A stretch of 64,000 bases of DNA from Cupriavidus neocaledonicus. GTDB taxonomy: Bacteria; Pseudomonadota; Gammaproteobacteria; Burkholderiales; Burkholderiaceae. Made by a program: the position numbers and the translations under genes. Numbering within the stretch: position 1 is the stretch's first letter; the number at the start of each line of letters is the position of its first letter. Positions 1-8,751 of the stretch are shown here, one piece after another. The DNA lies in NCBI RefSeq assembly GCF_000372525.1, contig NZ_AQUR01000083.1:1-64000 (forward strand), written 5' to 3'. The notes under the pieces are model-generated. The model saw only the letters and a list, made by a program, of their open reading frames with translations, made no database searches and was not told the origin of the DNA.

Positions 1-2
1 AA

Positions 3-1193
<1,191 letters not shown>

Positions 1194-1202
1194 GCACTTC
1201 CT

Positions 1203-1226
1203 GGGACATGCCCGCGGGCATGTCCC
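1203..1226. other. 24-bp perfect palindrome between tuf and rpsJ
   Basis: The 12-base arm GGGACATGCCCG is followed directly by its exact reverse complement. No T-run follows, so it is unlikely to be a simple intrinsic terminator. It would form a long hairpin in the tuf-rpsJ transcript or a symmetric protein site. An RNA processing or stability element separating tuf from rpsJ is the simplest inference. Confidence 0.6.
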
Positions 1227-1270
1227 CATTCAACGGGCAGCTTGCCCAATCGCTCTTTTAAGGAAATATC

Positions 1271-1579
1271 ATGCAGAACCAGAAGATCCGTATCCGCCTG
1301 AAGGCTTTCGACTATCGCCTGATCGACCAGTCGGCCGCCGAAATCGTGGATACCGCCAAGCGTACCGGCGCGATCGTCAAGGGCCCGGTGCCCCTGCCGA
1401 CCCGCATCCAGCGCTTCGACATCCTGCGTTCGCCGCACGTCAACAAGACCAGCCGCGATCAGTTCGAGATCCGCACCCACCAGCGCCTGATGGACATCGT
1501 CGACCCGACCGACAAGACCGTTGACGCGCTGATGAAGCTCGACCTGCCGGCAGGCGTGGACGTCGAGATCAAGGTGTAA
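1271..1579 (+). CDS. rpsJ: 30S ribosomal protein S10
   Basis: S10 is a small-subunit head protein and, as NusE, part of antitermination complexes. Its 102 residues match the family length and open [14 protein letters not shown]. An AAGGA ribosome binding site lies 6 bases before the ATG. In most bacteria rpsJ is the first gene of the S10 operon and is followed directly by rplC. Here a strong terminator follows, and the next ribosomal gene is 5.6 kb away, beyond a catabolic gene cluster. It therefore appears to be transcribed with tuf only. Confidence 0.98.
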   Translation: MQNQKIRIRLKAFDYRLIDQSAAEIVDTAKRTGAIVKGPVPLPTRIQRFDILRSPHVNKTSRDQFEIRTHQRLMDIVDPTDKTVDALMKLDLPAGVDVEIKV

Positions 1580-1614
1580 TCATGTTTCGGGCCGCGCGCG
1601 CGGCTTGATGCAGC

Positions 1615-1644
1615 AAAACGGCGAACCTCGGTTCGCCGTTTTTG
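1615..1644. terminator. Bidirectional intrinsic terminator after rpsJ
   Basis: A perfect 13-bp stem, AAAACGGCGAACC at 1615-1627 paired with 1630-1642, has a T-run downstream and an A-run upstream. It can therefore stop transcription from rpsJ (+) and from the convergent regulator gene (-). It cuts the S10 operon after its first gene. Confidence 0.9.
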
Positions 1645-1679
1645 TTTGGTGGCGCGCGGCATGGGCGCCCGCCTGGCAC

Positions 1680-2693
1680 TTACACGCTGCCGCGCCGGCG
1701 CAGCGTCTCGGCCGGGCACTCGCCGAACGCGCGCCGGTATTCGGCGCTGAAGCGGCCCAGGTGGGTAAAGCCCCAGCGCATCGCGGCGCCGCTCACCGAC
1801 GACAGCGCCGCATCGTTGAGCAGATCGTGCCGTACCCGGTCCAGCCGGACCGTGCGCAGGTAGGCCATCGGGCTCAGCCCGCGATGCTCGCGGAACCCTG
1901 CATACAGGCTGCGCAGGCTGACACCCGCGATCTCCGCCAGCAGCGCCGGCGTCAGCGCGGCGCCGGCATGGGCGTGGATATACTCCTCGACGACTTTCAC
2001 ATGGCGCGGCGCCAGCGGCTTGCCGTGCCGCTGCAGCGCCTCGGACAGGCTGTGCGGCTGCAGCGTCAGCAGCGCGCCGATCACCAGTTGCTCGAGCTGG
2101 CATGCCGTGAGCGGATGGCGCGCCGCTTCCGGCGCCACCGACAGCATCTGCGCCAGATACTCCATCAATGCATACCAGCCGGCGCTGCGCCAGGCCATGC
2201 CGAGCTGGAAGCGCAGCGGCGGGTCCGGGCGATGTCCGAGATAGGCGGCACACACGCGCTCCAGCGCGCTGCGCTCGACGCGCACGATGAGCTGGTCGTT
2301 GTCCGCGCTCCAGCGCATCAGCAGCGGATCGCTGGGCGTCAGCACCGAAGCGCAGTCCGGCGTCGACACGATCTGCTGCGCGCCGCAACGGATCTCGGCC
2401 TGGCCGCTGAGCGGCATCTGCACCAGCAGGAAGTCTCCGAGCGCGCCCGGGTCGATGGTGACATCGGCGCCGTAGGCGAGCCGGTTCAGCGACACCGCGC
2501 CCAGCGGGGCGTGATGCATGCGGGCCGACAGGCTGGTCCCGCGGATATCGAGCCGGTGTGGCTTGAAGACCTTGCCGACCGCCGCGCGCGTCTGCCCTAG
2601 GTCGTTCGAGGCGAACACCTGCCGCCCGGCATCGTGTAGCAGGGCATGCGCCAGTGGCACCGGCGCGCGGGCAGTCGGGGGCAGCTGCAACAT
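1680..2693 (-). CDS. AraC/XylS-family transcriptional regulator (putative activator of the adjacent indole-type operon)
   Basis: The 337-residue protein has an N-terminal effector domain of the AraC_binding_2 type (about 30-220). Its C-terminal AraC double helix-turn-helix (about 235-335) includes the stretch [19 protein letters not shown] and the second-helix region ending [15 protein letters not shown]. This architecture is that of XylS, BenR and AndR, activators of aromatic catabolism. An in-frame start 90 bases upstream exists, but the ATG at 2693 has a good AGGAG site 7-8 bases before it. It is divergent from the four-gene catabolic operon, and two XylS-type half-sites lie between them. 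It probably corresponds to the AraC-type IndR reported for Cupriavidus indole clusters, but the ligand cannot be read from sequence. Confidence 0.9.
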   Translation of the reverse strand: MLQLPPTARAPVPLAHALLHDAGRQVFASNDLGQTRAAVGKVFKPHRLDIRGTSLSARMHHAPLGAVSLNRLAYGADVTIDPGALGDFLLVQMPLSGQAEIRCGAQQIVSTPDCASVLTPSDPLLMRWSADNDQLIVRVERSALERVCAAYLGHRPDPPLRFQLGMAWRSAGWYALMEYLAQMLSVAPEAARHPLTACQLEQLVIGALLTLQPHSLSEALQRHGKPLAPRHVKVVEEYIHAHAGAALTPALLAEIAGVSLRSLYAGFREHRGLSPMAYLRTVRLDRVRHDLLNDAALSSVSGAAMRWGFTHLGRFSAEYRRAFGECPAETLRRRGSV

Positions 2694-2781
2694 GGTCTCG
2701 CTCCTCTGGCGTGGCCGCGGCGCTGGCTGGCGCCACGGCGGCGGGCCGGGGCGCCATGCGCGCAGCATGGTCCACGCAACC

Positions 2782-2787
2782 ACTATA
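2782..2787 (-). promoter_or_regulatory. Putative -10 box of the XylS-type regulator gene
   Basis: Read on the minus strand this is TATAGT, 88 bases upstream of the regulator start. No convincing -35 hexamer is seen at 16-18 bases, so the promoter may be weak or activator-dependent. Confidence 0.35.
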
Positions 2788-2839
2788 GCGGATCGACCCG
2801 CGCGAGCCCGGCGTTGCGTTGACCGAAGCCGAACTTTCC

Positions 2840-2874
2840 TGCACTAATCGGATAGCCGCTGCAGCCAGCGGCTA
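2840..2874 (+). promoter_or_regulatory. XylS-type operator: two direct TGCA-N6-GGNTA half-sites
   Basis: TGCACTAATCGGATA (2840-2854) and TGCAGCCAGCGGCTA (2860-2874) both match TGCA-N6-GGNTA, the half-site of XylS at the TOL Pm promoter. They are in the same orientation with a 20-bp period, close to the 21 bp of Pm. A poor -35 (TTTGCT, 2876-2881) and a -10-like CATCAT (2897-2902) follow, as expected for an activator-dependent class II promoter. Transcription would start near 2909, about 60 bases before the first gene of the operon. The divergent regulator is the obvious candidate to bind here. Confidence 0.7.
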
Positions 2875-2970
2875 GTTTGCTGCAGTGCGGAGCCACCATC
2901 ATGGGTCCAGCACGGCAGCACAACCCTCCACCAGCTGTCAGCCAACAGAGAACGACAAGGAGCGCAGGCC

Positions 2971-4200
2971 ATGGGCCAGACCATCCAGATCCAGACCCCC
3001 GAAGGCAGTTTCAGCGGCTATCTGGCCACACCGGCGACGGGCAAGGGCCCGGGCATCGTGCTGTGCCAGGAGATCTTCGGCGTCAATGCCACCATGCGCC
3101 AGGTGGCCGATTACTACGCCGAAGAAGGCTATACGGTGCTGGTGCCCGACCTGTTCTGGCGCATCGCACCGGGCATCGAGCTGACTGACCGCGGCGACGA
3201 CTTCCAGCGCGCGCTCGGCCTCTACCAGCAGTTCGACGAAGCCAAGGGCGTGCAGGATGTGGGTGCGGCGCTGGAGACGTTGCGCGCGCGGCCCGAATGT
3301 GTCGGCCAGACCGGCGTGCTGGGCTTCTGCCTGGGCGGCAAGCTGGCGTACCTGGCAGCCTGCCGGTTGCCCGACGTGGCCTGCGCGGTGGCGTACTACG
3401 GCGTCGGCATCGAGCACGCGCTGGACGAGGCCGCCAACGTGCGGGGCCGCCTGGTGCTGCATATCGCGGAGAAGGACGGCTTCTGCCCGCCGCAGGCGCA
3501 GGCGGCGATCCGCGAGGCGCTCGCCGGCCGGGAGCACATCGAGATGTACGTCTATGCCGGCGTCGACCATGCCTTTGCGCGATCCGGCGGCGAGCATTTC
3601 GACAAGCCGTCGGCGCTGATGGCGCACCAGCGCTCGATCGCCGCGCTGCGGCGCGAGATGGGGCCGCACTACGACTTCTCGGCGCTGTGGGACAAGCACT
3701 GCGAGTACGAATTCGCCACCCGCGATGTCGATGCCACCATGGCGACGATGGTGGCGCAGCCCTATGTGAACCATATCCCGACCATGACCGGCGGCGTCGG
3801 CCATGCGCAGTTGCGCCGCTTCTACCAGAACCATTTCGTCCACAGCAATCCGCCCGACACCACGCTGATCCCGCTGTCGCGCACGGTCGGCGCCACGCAG
3901 ATCGTTGACGAACTGCTGTTCTGCTTCACCCACACCTGCGAGATCGACTGGATGCTGCCGGGCGTGCCGCCGACCGGCAAGCGGGTGGAGATCCCGCTGA
4001 TCGCCATCGTCAAGTTCCGCGGCGACAAGCTGTACCACGAGCACATCTACTGGGACCAGGCCAGCGTGCTGGTGCAGATCGGCAAGCTGGACCCGGCGGG
4101 TTTGCCGGTGGCGGGCGTGGAAACCGCGCGCAAGCTGCTGGACGAGACCTTGCCGTCGAACACGCTGATGGCGCGCTGGCAGCAGAGCGAAGGCAAGTAA
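2971..4200 (+). CDS. Dienelactone hydrolase-SnoaL-like fusion protein (IifB-like, putative 3-hydroxyindolin-2-one to anthranilate step)
   Basis: This 409-residue protein has two domains. Residues 1-230 form a dienelactone hydrolase-type alpha/beta hydrolase with the nucleophile elbow GFCLGG (Cys120), Asp169, His200 and the family Glu34. Residues about 240-400 look like a SnoaL/NTF2 fold. An AAGGAG site precedes the ATG. In Acinetobacter, IifB of this general type converts 3-hydroxyindolin-2-one to anthranilate without added cofactor, and the neighbouring genes supply the other steps of that pathway. Matching this protein to IifB rests on domain architecture and context. A plain carboxymethylenebutenolidase is the alternative, but a free-standing one would lack the second domain. 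Confidence 0.75.
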   Translation: MGQTIQIQTPEGSFSGYLATPATGKGPGIVLCQEIFGVNATMRQVADYYAEEGYTVLVPDLFWRIAPGIELTDRGDDFQRALGLYQQFDEAKGVQDVGAALETLRARPECVGQTGVLGFCLGGKLAYLAACRLPDVACAVAYYGVGIEHALDEAANVRGRLVLHIAEKDGFCPPQAQAAIREALAGREHIEMYVYAGVDHAFARSGGEHFDKPSALMAHQRSIAALRREMGPHYDFSALWDKHCEYEFATRDVDATMATMVAQPYVNHIPTMTGGVGHAQLRRFYQNHFVHSNPPDTTLIPLSRTVGATQIVDELLFCFTHTCEIDWMLPGVPPTGKRVEIPLIAIVKFRGDKLYHEHIYWDQASVLVQIGKLDPAGLPVAGVETARKLLDETLPSNTLMARWQQSEGK

Positions 4201-4278
4201 GCCAGGCGGCAAGGAACGGGAGCAGGCCCGCAGAGGCCTGCCCCGTACCGGACACCGGTGAGCAACCAGGAGATAACC

Positions 4279-5067
4279 ATGAAAGGACTGCAGGACAAGG
4301 TAGCCATCGTCACCGGCGGCGCCACGCTGATCGGCGCGGCGGTGGTGCAGGCTTTCGTCGAGGCCGGGGCGCGCGTGGCGATCTTCGATATCGACGCGGC
4401 CAATGGCGAGCGCGTCGCCACGGAACTGGGCCAGGACGCGCTGTTCATCGCGGCGGACATCACGCGGGACGAGCAGGTCCGCGATGCGGTGAGCCAGGTA
4501 GCGCAGCGTTTTGGCGGCGTCGATTTCCTGGTCAACCTGGCCTGCACCTATCTCGACGACGGCTTCCGCTCGAACCGCGCCGACTGGCTGGCGGCGCTCG
4601 ATGTCAATGTGGTTTCCGGGGTGATGCTGGCGCAGGCGGTGCATCCGCATATGCGCGCGCGCGGCGGCGGCGCCATCGTCAACTTCACCAGCATCTCCGC
4701 CAACGTGGCGCAGACCGGTCGCTGGCTCTATCCCGTGTCGAAAGCCGCGATCGCGCAGCTGACGCGCAGCATGGCGATGGACCTGGCGCCAGACCGGATC
4801 CGCGTGAACTCGGTCTCGCCGGGCTGGACCTGGTGCCGGCTGATGGACGAGGTCAGCGGCGGCAACCGCGCCCGCACCGATGCGGTGGCCGCGCCGTTCC
4901 ACCTGCTCGGCCGCGTCGGCGAGCCCGACGAGGTGGCGCAGGTGGTGCTCTTCCTCTGCTCCGACCACGCCGGCTTCGTCACCGGCGCGGACTATGCCGT
5001 CGACGGTGGCTACTCCGCCATGGGTCCGGAGCAGAACGTGCCTGCCATCGGCAAGCTGGCCGGCTGA
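4279..5067 (+). CDS. Short-chain dehydrogenase/reductase (IifA-like, putative indole-dihydrodiol dehydrogenase)
   Basis: Classical SDR of 262 residues. The Rossmann motif TGGATLIG is at 12-19, Asp37 after the second strand suggests NAD(H), and the catalytic set is Ser138, Tyr151 and Lys155 (YPVSK). The ATG at 4279 has AGGAG 7 bases upstream and is preferred to an in-frame GTG at 4258, which overlaps the region of that site. It lies second in the operon, between the hydrolase fusion and the flavin monooxygenase. By analogy with IifA it would oxidise indole-2,3-dihydrodiol to 3-hydroxyindolin-2-one. The substrate is inferred from context. Confidence 0.8.
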   Translation: MKGLQDKVAIVTGGATLIGAAVVQAFVEAGARVAIFDIDAANGERVATELGQDALFIAADITRDEQVRDAVSQVAQRFGGVDFLVNLACTYLDDGFRSNRADWLAALDVNVVSGVMLAQAVHPHMRARGGGAIVNFTSISANVAQTGRWLYPVSKAAIAQLTRSMAMDLAPDRIRVNSVSPGWTWCRLMDEVSGGNRARTDAVAAPFHLLGRVGEPDEVAQVVLFLCSDHAGFVTGADYAVDGGYSAMGPEQNVPAIGKLAG

Positions 5068-5104
5068 ACAAACGCCCCACAACGATCCTTCAGGAGACCA
5101 TGTC

Positions 5105-6346
5105 ATGCGCCAACGCATCGCCATCGTCGGAGCGGGCCAGTCGGGCCTGCAAATGGCCCTCGGGCTGCAAGCCCGCGGCTACCGCGTCACGTTGCTGTCC
5201 AACCGCACGCCGGAGCAGGTTCGCGCCGGCAAGGTCATGTCCAGCCAGTGCATGTTCGACCGCGCGCTGCAGACCGAGCGCGAGCTCGGCCTGAACTGGT
5301 GGGACGATGCCTGCCCGCCGGTGCAGGGCATCGGCCTGGCCGTGCCCCATCCCGAGCTGCCCGGTGCCAAGGTCATCGACTGGGCCGCACCGCTGGACCG
5401 TCCGGCGCAGGCGGTCGACCAGCGCCTGAAGATGCCGGCGTGGATGGAGGCCTTTGTGACGCGCGGCGGCGACCTGCGCATCGTCGATGTCGGTGTCGAC
5501 GAGCTGGAGGACCTGACCCGTGAACATGACCTGGTGCTGCTGGCCGCGGGCAAGGGCGAGATCGTCAGCCGCTTCGAGCGCGATGCGTCGCGCAGCCCTT
5601 TCGACCGGCCCCAGCGCGCGCTGGCGCTGACCTATGTGACCGGCATGCTGCCGCGCGAGCCGTTCTCGCGGGTTTGCTTCAACCTGATCCCCGGGGTCGG
5701 CGAGTACTTCGTCTTTCCCGCACTGACGCTGTCGGGGCCGTGCGAAATCATGGTGTTCGAGGGCATCCCGGGCGGTCCGATGGACCGCTGGGCCGAGGCC
5801 CGTACCCCCGAACAGCACCTCGCCGAAAGCCTGCGCATCCTGCGCACTTATGCGCCGTGGGAGGCCGAGCGCTGCGAGCGCGTGGCGCTGACCGACGACA
5901 ACGGCATCCTGTCGGGCCGCTTCGCACCGACGGTGCGCAAGCCGGTGCTGACGCTGCCGTCGGGCCGGCTGGTGTTCGGCATGGCCGATGCCGTGGTGGT
6001 CAACGACCCGATCACCGGCCAGGGCTCGAACAATGCCGCCAAGTGCTGCAAGGTCTATCTCGATGCCATCGTTGACCATGGCGAGCGGCCGTACGACCGC
6101 GACTGGATGGAGCAGACCTTCACCCGCTACTGGCAATACGCCGGCGATGTGGTGGCCTGGACCAACTCGCTGCTGACCCCGCCGCCGCCGCACATCCTGG
6201 CGCTGCTGGGCGCCGCGGGGCAAGCGCCGGCGCTGGCGGCGCGCATCGCCAACGGCTTCGACAATCCGCCGGACTACTTCCCCTGGTGGATGGATCCGCA
6301 GGCCTGCCACCAGCTGATCGACCACCACCTGCCGCAGGCCGCCTGA
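5105..6346 (+). CDS. StyA-like FAD-dependent monooxygenase (putative indole oxygenase, IifC/IndA-like)
   Basis: The 413-residue flavoprotein monooxygenase is of the two-component styrene/indole group (group E). The FAD-binding motif GAGQSG is at 9-14. The second flavin motif lies in the DPITGQGSNNAA stretch near 300, which aligns with the DPVLGQGAN of StyA. It needs FADH2 from a partner reductase, encoded one base downstream. The ATG at 5105 has AGGAG at 5092-5096; an out-of-frame ATG at 5100 is closer to that site but gives no product. Enzymes of this group epoxidise indole and often give indigo. Indole as substrate is inferred from the company of the SDR and hydrolase fusion; styrene is possible, but no styrene oxide isomerase gene is present. 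Confidence 0.85.
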   Translation: MRQRIAIVGAGQSGLQMALGLQARGYRVTLLSNRTPEQVRAGKVMSSQCMFDRALQTERELGLNWWDDACPPVQGIGLAVPHPELPGAKVIDWAAPLDRPAQAVDQRLKMPAWMEAFVTRGGDLRIVDVGVDELEDLTREHDLVLLAAGKGEIVSRFERDASRSPFDRPQRALALTYVTGMLPREPFSRVCFNLIPGVGEYFVFPALTLSGPCEIMVFEGIPGGPMDRWAEARTPEQHLAESLRILRTYAPWEAERCERVALTDDNGILSGRFAPTVRKPVLTLPSGRLVFGMADAVVVNDPITGQGSNNAAKCCKVYLDAIVDHGERPYDRDWMEQTFTRYWQYAGDVVAWTNSLLTPPPPHILALLGAAGQAPALAARIANGFDNPPDYFPWWMDPQACHQLIDHHLPQAA

Positions 6347-6347
6347 G

Positions 6348-6848
6348 ATGGACACCACCAGCCATGCCGCGCCCTCGCTCGATCCGCGCGAATTACGCCG
6401 GGTTTGCGGCCGCTACGCGACCGGCGTGGCGGTCATCGGTGCCTGTACGCCGCAGCAGCGGCCGGTCGGCATCACCATCAACTCGTTCGCGTCGCTGTCG
6501 CTGGCGCCGCCATTGATCCTGTGGAGCCTCGCCACGCATTCGCCCAATGCGGGCCTGTTCGCGCCGGGCACGCCTTTCGGCGTCAGCATCCTGCGCGCGG
6601 GTCACGGTGAACTGGCGCGTCGCTTTGCCACGCCGTCGCCGGACAAGTTTGCCGGCGTTGGCCATCGACGCTGCCCGCACGGCGTGCCCTACCTCGACGA
6701 GGCGCTGGCGACGCTGTCGTGCCGGGTCGAGCGCGCCGACCCGGTGGGCGACCACTTGCTGATCGTCGGTGCCGTCGAAGCGTTCACGGCGGGGGAGGGC
6801 GAGCCGCTGGTTTTCTACGGCGGCGACTTCGTCCGCGTCGCCGCCTGA
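6348..6848 (+). CDS. NADH:flavin oxidoreductase, StyB/HpaC-type (IifD-like)
   Basis: A 166-residue flavin reductase-like domain protein with the family core GITINSFASLSLAPP, which binds flavin, and the downstream pattern of HpaC/StyB proteins. It would supply reduced FAD to the monooxygenase encoded immediately before it. The ATG follows the upstream TGA by one base, so translation is probably coupled. It is the last gene of the catabolic operon. An 8-bp G+C-rich hairpin at 6870-6890 follows but has no T-run. Confidence 0.85.
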   Translation: MDTTSHAAPSLDPRELRRVCGRYATGVAVIGACTPQQRPVGITINSFASLSLAPPLILWSLATHSPNAGLFAPGTPFGVSILRAGHGELARRFATPSPDKFAGVGHRRCPHGVPYLDEALATLSCRVERADPVGDHLLIVGAVEAFTAGEGEPLVFYGGDFVRVAA

Positions 6849-6977
6849 GGGGCCTTTGCTGTGCCTGATGGGCCGCTTCGCCAGCGGCCCGTCGCCCCGA
6901 CACCACAACCAGGCAGCGCAAGCGTCACTGCCGCGGCATCCCTGCCTACAACATTGCAGGGAAAGCCGCAATTCATA

Positions 6978-7006
6978 TTGCCCTTTCCAAACTGCTGCGA
7001 TATAGT
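6978..7006 (+). promoter_or_regulatory. Sigma-70 promoter for the rplC-led S10 operon
   Basis: TTGCCC (6978-6983), a 17-base spacer and TATAGT (7001-7006). It lies in the 306-base gap between the flavin reductase gene and rplC, about 140 bases upstream of the rplC start. It lets the ribosomal genes be transcribed independently of both tuf-rpsJ and the catabolic operon. The rest of the gap holds the 6870-6890 hairpin and the leader described next. Confidence 0.75.
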
Positions 7007-7012
7007 GTAAGG

Positions 7013-7032
7013 CTACCCGTTTCCTCGGGTAG
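7013..7032 (+). promoter_or_regulatory. Hairpin at the start of the rplC leader
   Basis: CTACCCG (7013-7019) pairs with CGGGTAG (7026-7032) across a six-base loop, directly at the predicted transcription start. It could protect the 5' end or take part in r-protein feedback. No family match can be claimed. Confidence 0.45.
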
Positions 7033-7154
7033 TGGGCTGGCCACTTTGGCCGCGCGCAGTCTTGTTTAGCGCAAGTCCATCCGCGCACAAGCGCAAGCAC
7101 AGTTTTCGTGTATCAATCAGCCCCGGCCAATCGCAGCTGGGAATGGAGCAAACC

Positions 7155-7805
7155 ATGAGCCTTGGCCTTGTAGGTCGCAAGGTTGGCATGACCCGTATTT
7201 TCACGGACGACGGTGAAGCGATTCCCGTGACCGTGGTCGAGGTCGGCGACAACCGCGTGACGCAAATCAAGACGGACGAGACCGACGGTTACACCGCGGT
7301 TCAAGTCACCTTCGGCGCACGACGCGCAAGCCGCGTCACCAAGCCGCTGGCGGGTCACCTCGCCAAAGCCGGCGTGGAAGCCGGCGAAATCATCCGCGAA
7401 TTCCGTATCGACGCAGCCAAGGCTGCCGAACTGCAAGCTGGCGGTTCGCTGTCGGTCGACCTGTTCGAAGTCGGTCAGAAGATCGACGTGCAGGGCGTGA
7501 CCATCGGTAAGGGCTACGCCGGTACCATCAAGCGCTACCACTTCGCCTCCGGCCGTGCCACCCACGGTAACTCGCGCTCGCACAACGTGCCGGGCTCGAT
7601 CGGTATGGCGCAGGATCCGGGCCGCGTGTTCCCGGGCAAGCGCATGACCGGTCACCTGGGCGATGTCACCCGCACCGTGCAGAACCTGGAGATCGCCAAG
7701 ATCGACGCAGAGCGCAAGCTGCTGCTGGTCAAGGGCGCCATTCCCGGCTCCAAGAACGGCAAGGTCATCGTTACCCCGGCCGTCAAGGCCAAAGCCAAAG
7801 CTTAA
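7155..7805 (+). CDS. rplC: 50S ribosomal protein L3
   Basis: Primary 23S rRNA-binding protein that helps start 50S assembly. The 216 residues begin [14 protein letters not shown]. Gln153 lies in the MAQDPGRV loop and is the equivalent of the glutamine methylated by PrmB in E. coli. The ATG at 7155 is chosen because the conserved N-terminus starts there and a TGGAG site lies 6-7 bases upstream; the open frame extends further back only into the leader. It is the first gene of the restarted S10 operon and is normally second, after rpsJ. Confidence 0.98.
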   Translation: MSLGLVGRKVGMTRIFTDDGEAIPVTVVEVGDNRVTQIKTDETDGYTAVQVTFGARRASRVTKPLAGHLAKAGVEAGEIIREFRIDAAKAAELQAGGSLSVDLFEVGQKIDVQGVTIGKGYAGTIKRYHFASGRATHGNSRSHNVPGSIGMAQDPGRVFPGKRMTGHLGDVTRTVQNLEIAKIDAERKLLLVKGAIPGSKNGKVIVTPAVKAKAKA

Positions 7806-7817
7806 GGAGCGCATGTA

Positions 7818-8438
7818 ATGGAACTCAAGCTCCTCCAGGACAATGGCCAGATCGGCGCCGGCGTTGACGCGTCGCCCGAAGTGTTCGGCCGTGACTACAA
7901 CGAAGCCCTCGTTCACCAGATCGTCGTCGCTTACAAGGCCAACGCGCGCAGCGGTAACCGCAAGCAGAAGGATCGTGAAGAGGTCAAGCACACGACCAAG
8001 AAGCCGTGGCGCCAGAAGGGTACGGGCCGTGCTCGTGCCGGTATGTCTTCCTCGCCGCTGTGGCGCGGGGGCGGCCGTATCTTCCCGAATTCGCCGGAAG
8101 AGAACTTCAGCCAGAAGGTCAACAAGAAGATGTTCCGTGCCGGCATGCGCTCGATTTACTCGCAGCTCGCACGTGAAGGTCGTATCAACGTGGTGGACGG
8201 TTTCACCGTCGACGCGCCCAAGACCAAGCTCTTGGCCGACAAGTTCAAGGCCATGGGCCTGGACTCGGTGCTGATCATCACCGACAGCCTCGACGAAAAC
8301 CTCTACCTGGCTTCGCGCAACCTGCCGCACGTGGCAGTCGTGGAGCCGCGCCAGGCTGACCCGCTGTCGCTCGTGCACTACAAGAAGGTGCTGGTGACCA
8401 AGGCTGCCGTCGCGCAGATCGAGGAGTTGCTGAAATGA
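7818..8438 (+). CDS. rplD: 50S ribosomal protein L4
   Basis: The 206-residue protein has the long Arg/Lys-rich loop at about 40-95 ([15 protein letters not shown]) that reaches into the peptide exit tunnel. An AAGGAG site is 9 bases before the ATG. In E. coli L4 represses its own operon by acting on the leader before rpsJ. Here rpsJ is on another transcript, so any such control would have to act on the new leader before rplC. The reading frame overlaps rplW by four bases. Confidence 0.98.
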
Positions 8439-8749
8439 CGCAAGTAGCCAAGAACGATCATCGTTTGATGCAGGTGCTGCTCGCGCCGGTGGTTTCCGAA
8501 AAGGCAACCCTGGTCGCCGACAAGAATGAACAAGTCGTGTTCGAAGTGGCTCGCGATGCCAACAAGGCAGAAGTGAAGGCCGCCGTCGAACTGCTGTTCA
8601 AGGTCGAGGTGCAGTCCGTTCAGATCCTGAACCAGAAGGGCAAGCAGAAGCGCTTCGGCCGTTTCATGGGCCGTCGCAACCACGTGAAGAAAGCTTACGT
8701 GTCGCTGAAGCCGGGTCAGGAAATCAATTTTGAAGCGGAGGCCAAGTAA
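8435..8749 (+). CDS. rplW: 50S ribosomal protein L23
   Basis: L23 sits at the tunnel exit and forms the docking site for trigger factor and SRP. The 104 residues are of usual length, with the conserved VSEKAT motif near the N-terminus. The start overlaps the end of rplD (ATGA), and a 2-base gap leads to rplB, so it is tightly coupled within the S10 operon. Confidence 0.98.
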
Positions 8750-8751
8750 TC

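Noticed and set aside
2819..2848. TTGACC-18-ACTAAT as a constitutive promoter for the catabolic operon
   Set aside because: The -10 is weak and lies within the first XylS-type half-site. The activator-dependent promoter just downstream explains the layout better. It cannot be fully excluded.
4258..4278. GTG at 4258 as start of the short-chain dehydrogenase
   Set aside because: It would add seven residues that overlap the good AGGAG site of the ATG at 4279, and SDR homology begins at the latter.
2938..5124. A 728-codon minus-strand frame opposite the hydrolase fusion and SDR genes
   Set aside because: Same reason: composition of a reverse-strand shadow, no motif, and strong protein evidence on the plus strand.
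6870..6890. Hairpin GGGCCGCT/AGCGGCCC as terminator of the catabolic operon
   Set aside because: The stem is perfect but no T-run follows, so it is noted only as a weak stop or RNA-stability element.
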